From the NCBI RefSeq assembly GCF_020911925.1, contig NZ_CP087134.1, positions 4,464,001-4,528,000 on the forward strand: DNA of 64,000 bases. Reading direction: 5' to 3'. Positions 60,977 to 64,000 of the stretch are shown here, piece by piece (position 1 is the first letter of the stretch; the number at the start of each line of letters is the position of its first letter). The translations under genes were made by a program, and so were the position numbers. Source of the stretch: Flavobacterium cupriresistens. Lineage in GTDB: Bacteria > Bacteroidota > Bacteroidia > Flavobacteriales > Flavobacteriaceae. The notes below the pieces were generated by a model, which worked only from the letters and a program-made list of their open reading frames with translations, had not been told where the DNA came from and ran no database searches.

Positions 60977-63392
60977 ATTTTAAATATTTCAAAACATCAC
61001 TTTTTGTTGCTTGATAGGCCCTTGACAATACAATAATCAGCGTAAGGATTAACAACACAACAAACCCTAATAAAAATGGAAATAAAGTGATATCCACTCT
61101 GAATGCAAAATTTTCAAGCCATTTGTTTAAAAAGTAATAAACAGGGAACAATGCGGTTAGAAATCCAATAATGCAAAACACAACATATTGTTTTGATAAT
61201 TCTTTCAATAATTCATTGGTTTCCGCACCTAATGTTTTTCTGATGGCAATCTCTTTCATTCGTCTTTCTATAGAGTAAGAAGCCAAAGCAAAAAGTCCAA
61301 AAAGAGCAACAAGAATGACCACTACATTTAACAATGAAAAAAGATTTTTTTGTTTTACATAGGCCTCGTAGGTTCTTGCATATTGTTTATCTACAAAATC
61401 ATACTTAAATGGATATTCTCTATCGACATGAGTTCCCCAGAATTTTTCAATTGCAGCAATTGTATTCCCCATATCATCTGCTTTTATTTTGATATAAACC
61501 TGGTTAATATTAGCAGCCATATCCAAACTTTTGACATGGAAAAAAGTCATCGGAGGTACTTTAGATTCAGGGCTCAACAAATTAAAGTCCTTCACAATTC
61601 CTACAACTTTCAACTTCCGACCCCTTATTACAACTTCCTGTCCTATGGGATCTTTCATATTCATTAATTTAACAGCAGATTCATTCAACAGAATAGAATT
61701 AATAGTATCTGAAGCTAATTTTTCATTGAGTCCTCTTCCTTTGACCATTTTAATTTTCATCATGTCAAGCATCCCAAAATCCATCCCGATATATTTTTCT
61801 CTAAAAAGTACATCCTGATACAAAATTGGATCTAAAGAATTATCACTTCCATCAAAAGAAAACAAACCTGTAGAAATACTTTCTACACCTTTAATTTTAT
61901 ATAACTCTTGTTTTATAGTCGAATATTTATTGTAAATATTTTGCCCAACCTTTTCGACCTGATATGCTGCATCGGGAAAATTTAATGATACCGCTATTAC
62001 CTGATCCCCTTTAAAGCCTAAATCCTTGTTGTTTAAATACTTTACTTGTTCATAGACAATATTTGATCCAATAATGAAAAATGCGGCAACAGCAAACTGG
62101 AAAATTAACATCCCGTTTCTTAACCAAACTCCATTTTTACTCCTGCCAAAATTCCCCTTCAGAACCTTAAGCGTTTCAAAATTAGAAACGTAAATCGCCG
62201 GAAAAAGTCCTGCAAATAAAACTGTTATGATAAATATTACAACTAATTGCAAATAGAATTGCTCTCCAATAAACCTGAGATCTTTGCCTAAAAAATTATT
62301 ATAATACGGTAGCGTTAATTCAACAACTACTGAAGCTAACAAGATTGAAAATAAAGTAATGCATATGGTCTCACAAATAAACTGTACTCTAATATTACTT
62401 TTTGACGCACCCAGGATTTTACGCACACCAACTTCTTTAGCACGTTTTACTGCATTGGCAGTAGCCATATTAACATAATTAAAAATAGACAGTACAAGAA
62501 TTAAAACGGATAAGCCTACCATAATTAGCAAGAACTGATAATTTCCTCTACCCTCTGGATATCCATCAGTAATAGAATGTAATCTTGCTCCTGAAAGTGG
62601 TTCCATTACGACTGTAAAACGACCCGCTTTTTTAGTAATCTCTTCAAGTGTAAAGCCAGCTTCTTTAGCAGTTCTAACAAGAATTTCATCAAAATAAGCC
62701 TTCTCCAGCATTTTTCTGGTATCATCAACTTTCGAAGGGTCCTTAATTTTCAAAAGAATTTTTAAAACAAAAAGACCTGAATTTTTATCTAAAGACATCA
62801 AATCTTTCATTCTGCTCATTACAATTTCCGGAGCCAATGACGAATTCCCGGGTATATGGTATACAGCTCGCACAGACACCATTGAATTAGAGAGAGAAAA
62901 CTGCTTTCCAATTGGATTCTCGTTGCCAAAGAGTTTTTTGGAAAGGTCGTCCGATATTGCAACGCTTGTATCATCTTTTAATGCAGAAATCGTATTTCCT
63001 TGAATAATTGTAAACGGGAAAAGAGAAAAGAAATCTTTTTCAGTATTGATAATTTTATCTACTGATTCCTTTTTTCCTTTATAAATAATTTTGTCCTTTT
63101 GATACCAGCGATCAGCAAAAACAATTTTTTCAACATTTGAATCTTTTTCTAAATGACTTTTTAATCGCAAGGAATTATCTCCAACAAAAGGCATATCTCC
63201 CAATTTAACTAACACCTGATAAACATTATCCTTTTCAGAATTCCAGTCGTTGTAATTCTGTTCATCGTTCCAGTACAGTAAAGCAAAAATTACACCTGCA
63301 ATTCCAATTGACAAACCCAAAACATTTAGAGCAGAAAATAATTTATCTTTTTTGATGTGGAAAAAAAATATTTTAGTCCAATTTTTAATCAT
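60969..63392 (-). CDS. MacB/FtsX-type ABC transporter permease
   Basis: This 807-residue permease has four N- and C-terminal helices around two FtsX modules: an N-terminal TM (LGLSIGIAGVIFALLY), a MacB_PCD-like periplasmic domain (about 40-280), the FtsX helices (LLIMVGLSVLILVLSIFNYVNMATANAVKRAKEVGVRKILGAS), a second periplasmic part, and the final RMKEIAIRKTLGAE module. The two VRKILG/IRKTLG coupling motifs are typical. The ATPase gene lies five bases upstream. Confidence 0.9.
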   Translation of the reverse strand: MIKNWTKIFFFHIKKDKLFSALNVLGLSIGIAGVIFALLYWNDEQNYNDWNSEKDNVYQVLVKLGDMPFVGDNSLRLKSHLEKDSNVEKIVFADRWYQKDKIIYKGKKESVDKIINTEKDFFSLFPFTIIQGNTISALKDDTSVAISDDLSKKLFGNENPIGKQFSLSNSMVSVRAVYHIPGNSSLAPEIVMSRMKDLMSLDKNSGLFVLKILLKIKDPSKVDDTRKMLEKAYFDEILVRTAKEAGFTLEEITKKAGRFTVVMEPLSGARLHSITDGYPEGRGNYQFLLIMVGLSVLILVLSIFNYVNMATANAVKRAKEVGVRKILGASKSNIRVQFICETICITLFSILLASVVVELTLPYYNNFLGKDLRFIGEQFYLQLVVIFIITVLFAGLFPAIYVSNFETLKVLKGNFGRSKNGVWLRNGMLIFQFAVAAFFIIGSNIVYEQVKYLNNKDLGFKGDQVIAVSLNFPDAAYQVEKVGQNIYNKYSTIKQELYKIKGVESISTGLFSFDGSDNSLDPILYQDVLFREKYIGMDFGMLDMMKIKMVKGRGLNEKLASDTINSILLNESAVKLMNMKDPIGQEVVIRGRKLKVVGIVKDFNLLSPESKVPPMTFFHVKSLDMAANINQVYIKIKADDMGNTIAAIEKFWGTHVDREYPFKYDFVDKQYARTYEAYVKQKNLFSLLNVVVILVALFGLFALASYSIERRMKEIAIRKTLGAETNELLKELSKQYVVFCIIGFLTALFPVYYFLNKWLENFAFRVDITLFPFLLGFVVLLILTLIIVLSRAYQATKSDVLKYLKYE

Positions 63393-63397
63393 GTTTT

Positions 63398-64000
63398 TTA
63401 ATTTTTAGATTCTTTTACCAATACATCAAAATTTCTACTGTTATTTTTCTCCAATACGATTTCACCATCTTTCATCAAAATGGTTCTCTGAGAAAAAGAC
63501 GCATCATGTTCAGAATGTGTTACCATTATAATTGTTGCACCATTAGCGTGTAAATCCATTAATAATTCTATAACTTCATTCCCACTTTTACTATCCAAAT
63601 TTCCCGTTGGCTCGTCAGCTAAAATAAGTAATGGATCATTGATTAGCGCTCTTGCTACAGCAACACGCTGTTGTTGTCCTCCTGAAAGCTGCTGTGGAAA
63701 ATGTTTTAATCGGTGAGAAATTCCTAATTTATTAGCTATCACTTCTATCTTTCTTTTTCGTGCTACCGCCGAAACCTTATTATAAATTAGTGGTAGTTCT
63801 ATATTATCGTAGACAGAAAGTTCGTCAATCAAATTAAAATTTTGGAATATGAATCCAATATTTTCTTTTCTTGCTTTGGATCTGTCTTTTTCTTTTAATC
63901 CAACCATTTCTTTATTCACCAACTGATAACTTCCACTATCGGCACTGTCTAACAATCCTAAAATATTCAATAAGGTTGATTTTCCACTTCCTGATGGCCC
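63398..64000 (-). CDS. LolD/MacB-like ABC ATPase, truncated at the window end
   Basis: About 200 residues of an ATPase are visible; the first part is cut by the window edge. Walker A GPSGSGKST lies at the very edge, then LSGGQQQRVAVARAL (signature) and LLILADEPTGNLDSKSG (Walker B and D-loop), with the His switch VTHSEHDA. LolD/MacB family members with this QQQRV signature power lipoprotein or peptide export with FtsX-type permeases. Confidence 0.9.
   Translation of the reverse strand, partial: GPSGSGKSTLLNILGLLDSADSGSYQLVNKEMVGLKEKDRSKARKENIGFIFQNFNLIDELSVYDNIELPLIYNKVSAVARKRKIEVIANKLGISHRLKHFPQQLSGGQQQRVAVARALINDPLLILADEPTGNLDSKSGNEVIELLMDLHANGATIIMVTHSEHDASFSQRTILMKDGEIVLEKNNSRNFDVLVKESKN

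Overview
The window is AT-rich and reads as a Flavobacterium-type member of the Bacteroidota. The evidence is repeated -7 boxes of the flavobacterial form TAnnTTTG, starts without Shine-Dalgarno sequences, LytS/LytT and AraC regulators, lipoproteins with short lipoboxes, a MlaE/MlaF/MlaD set typical of the phylum, KTSC, DUF6526 and DUF6428 proteins, and many interspersed palindromic repeats. No taxon can be proved from the sequence alone.

Layout. 1-7.3 kb: a LytT/LytS two-component pair divergent from a TolC-RND-adaptor efflux operon. 7.3-17.3 kb: a lipoprotein, AraC regulators, a DoxX/cupin pair, a putative phage abortive-infection gene (putAbiC type), a ketopantoate-reductase-like gene and several repeat families, one of them a MITE-like insertion with a target duplication. 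17.4-24.2 kb: a TetR-controlled AcrA/AcrB/OprM-type operon with an array of operator-like sites and a 37-codon mini-ORF that mimics the N-terminus of the outer-membrane gene. 24.6-28.5 kb: a Crp-like regulator, a GNAT, a DoxX-like protein, a DinB protein and small membrane proteins. 28.7-32.0 kb: a GH130 enzyme overlapping a large GT4 protein. 32.3-36.4 kb: an MlaE-MlaF-MlaD lipid-transport operon followed by an iron-permease-like protein and a FAD oxidoreductase. 36.5-50.2 kb: mostly housekeeping or conserved hypothetical genes (UDG-family glycosylase, sterol desaturase family, glutamate dehydrogenase, EamA transporter, 2OG oxygenase, AAA+/VWA pair, YchJ, KTSC). 50.5-51.7 kb: a TlpA/ResA-like lipoprotein gene broken by an in-frame TGA.

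52.5-59.2 kb: a tRNA-Tyr gene followed by a likely genomic island. A 108-bp sequence made of the tRNA 3' end, its terminator and downstream DNA is repeated 6.5 kb away, beside a decayed tRNA-like remnant. Between the copies lie two IS6-family transposase remnants, an arsenic cluster (arsR, arsN-like GNAT, DUF6428, arsC-like phosphatase, and an ACR3 gene truncated by an IS6 remnant), an MgtC-like gene and a bestrophin-like gene. 59.2-64 kb: an ABC (MacB/FtsX-type) export operon with its own TolC gene, running off the window end.

The genes supply three TolC-dependent export systems, each with its own outer-membrane protein. The most unusual signals are an EF-hand loop inside the first RND permease, the TetR operator array, the mini-ORF, a 77-nt three-way-junction element in a short leader, a 28-codon Cys/Met-rich peptide unit, and the tRNA-Tyr island with an inverted terminator hairpin. 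No complete undescribed system could be proved; these are leads.
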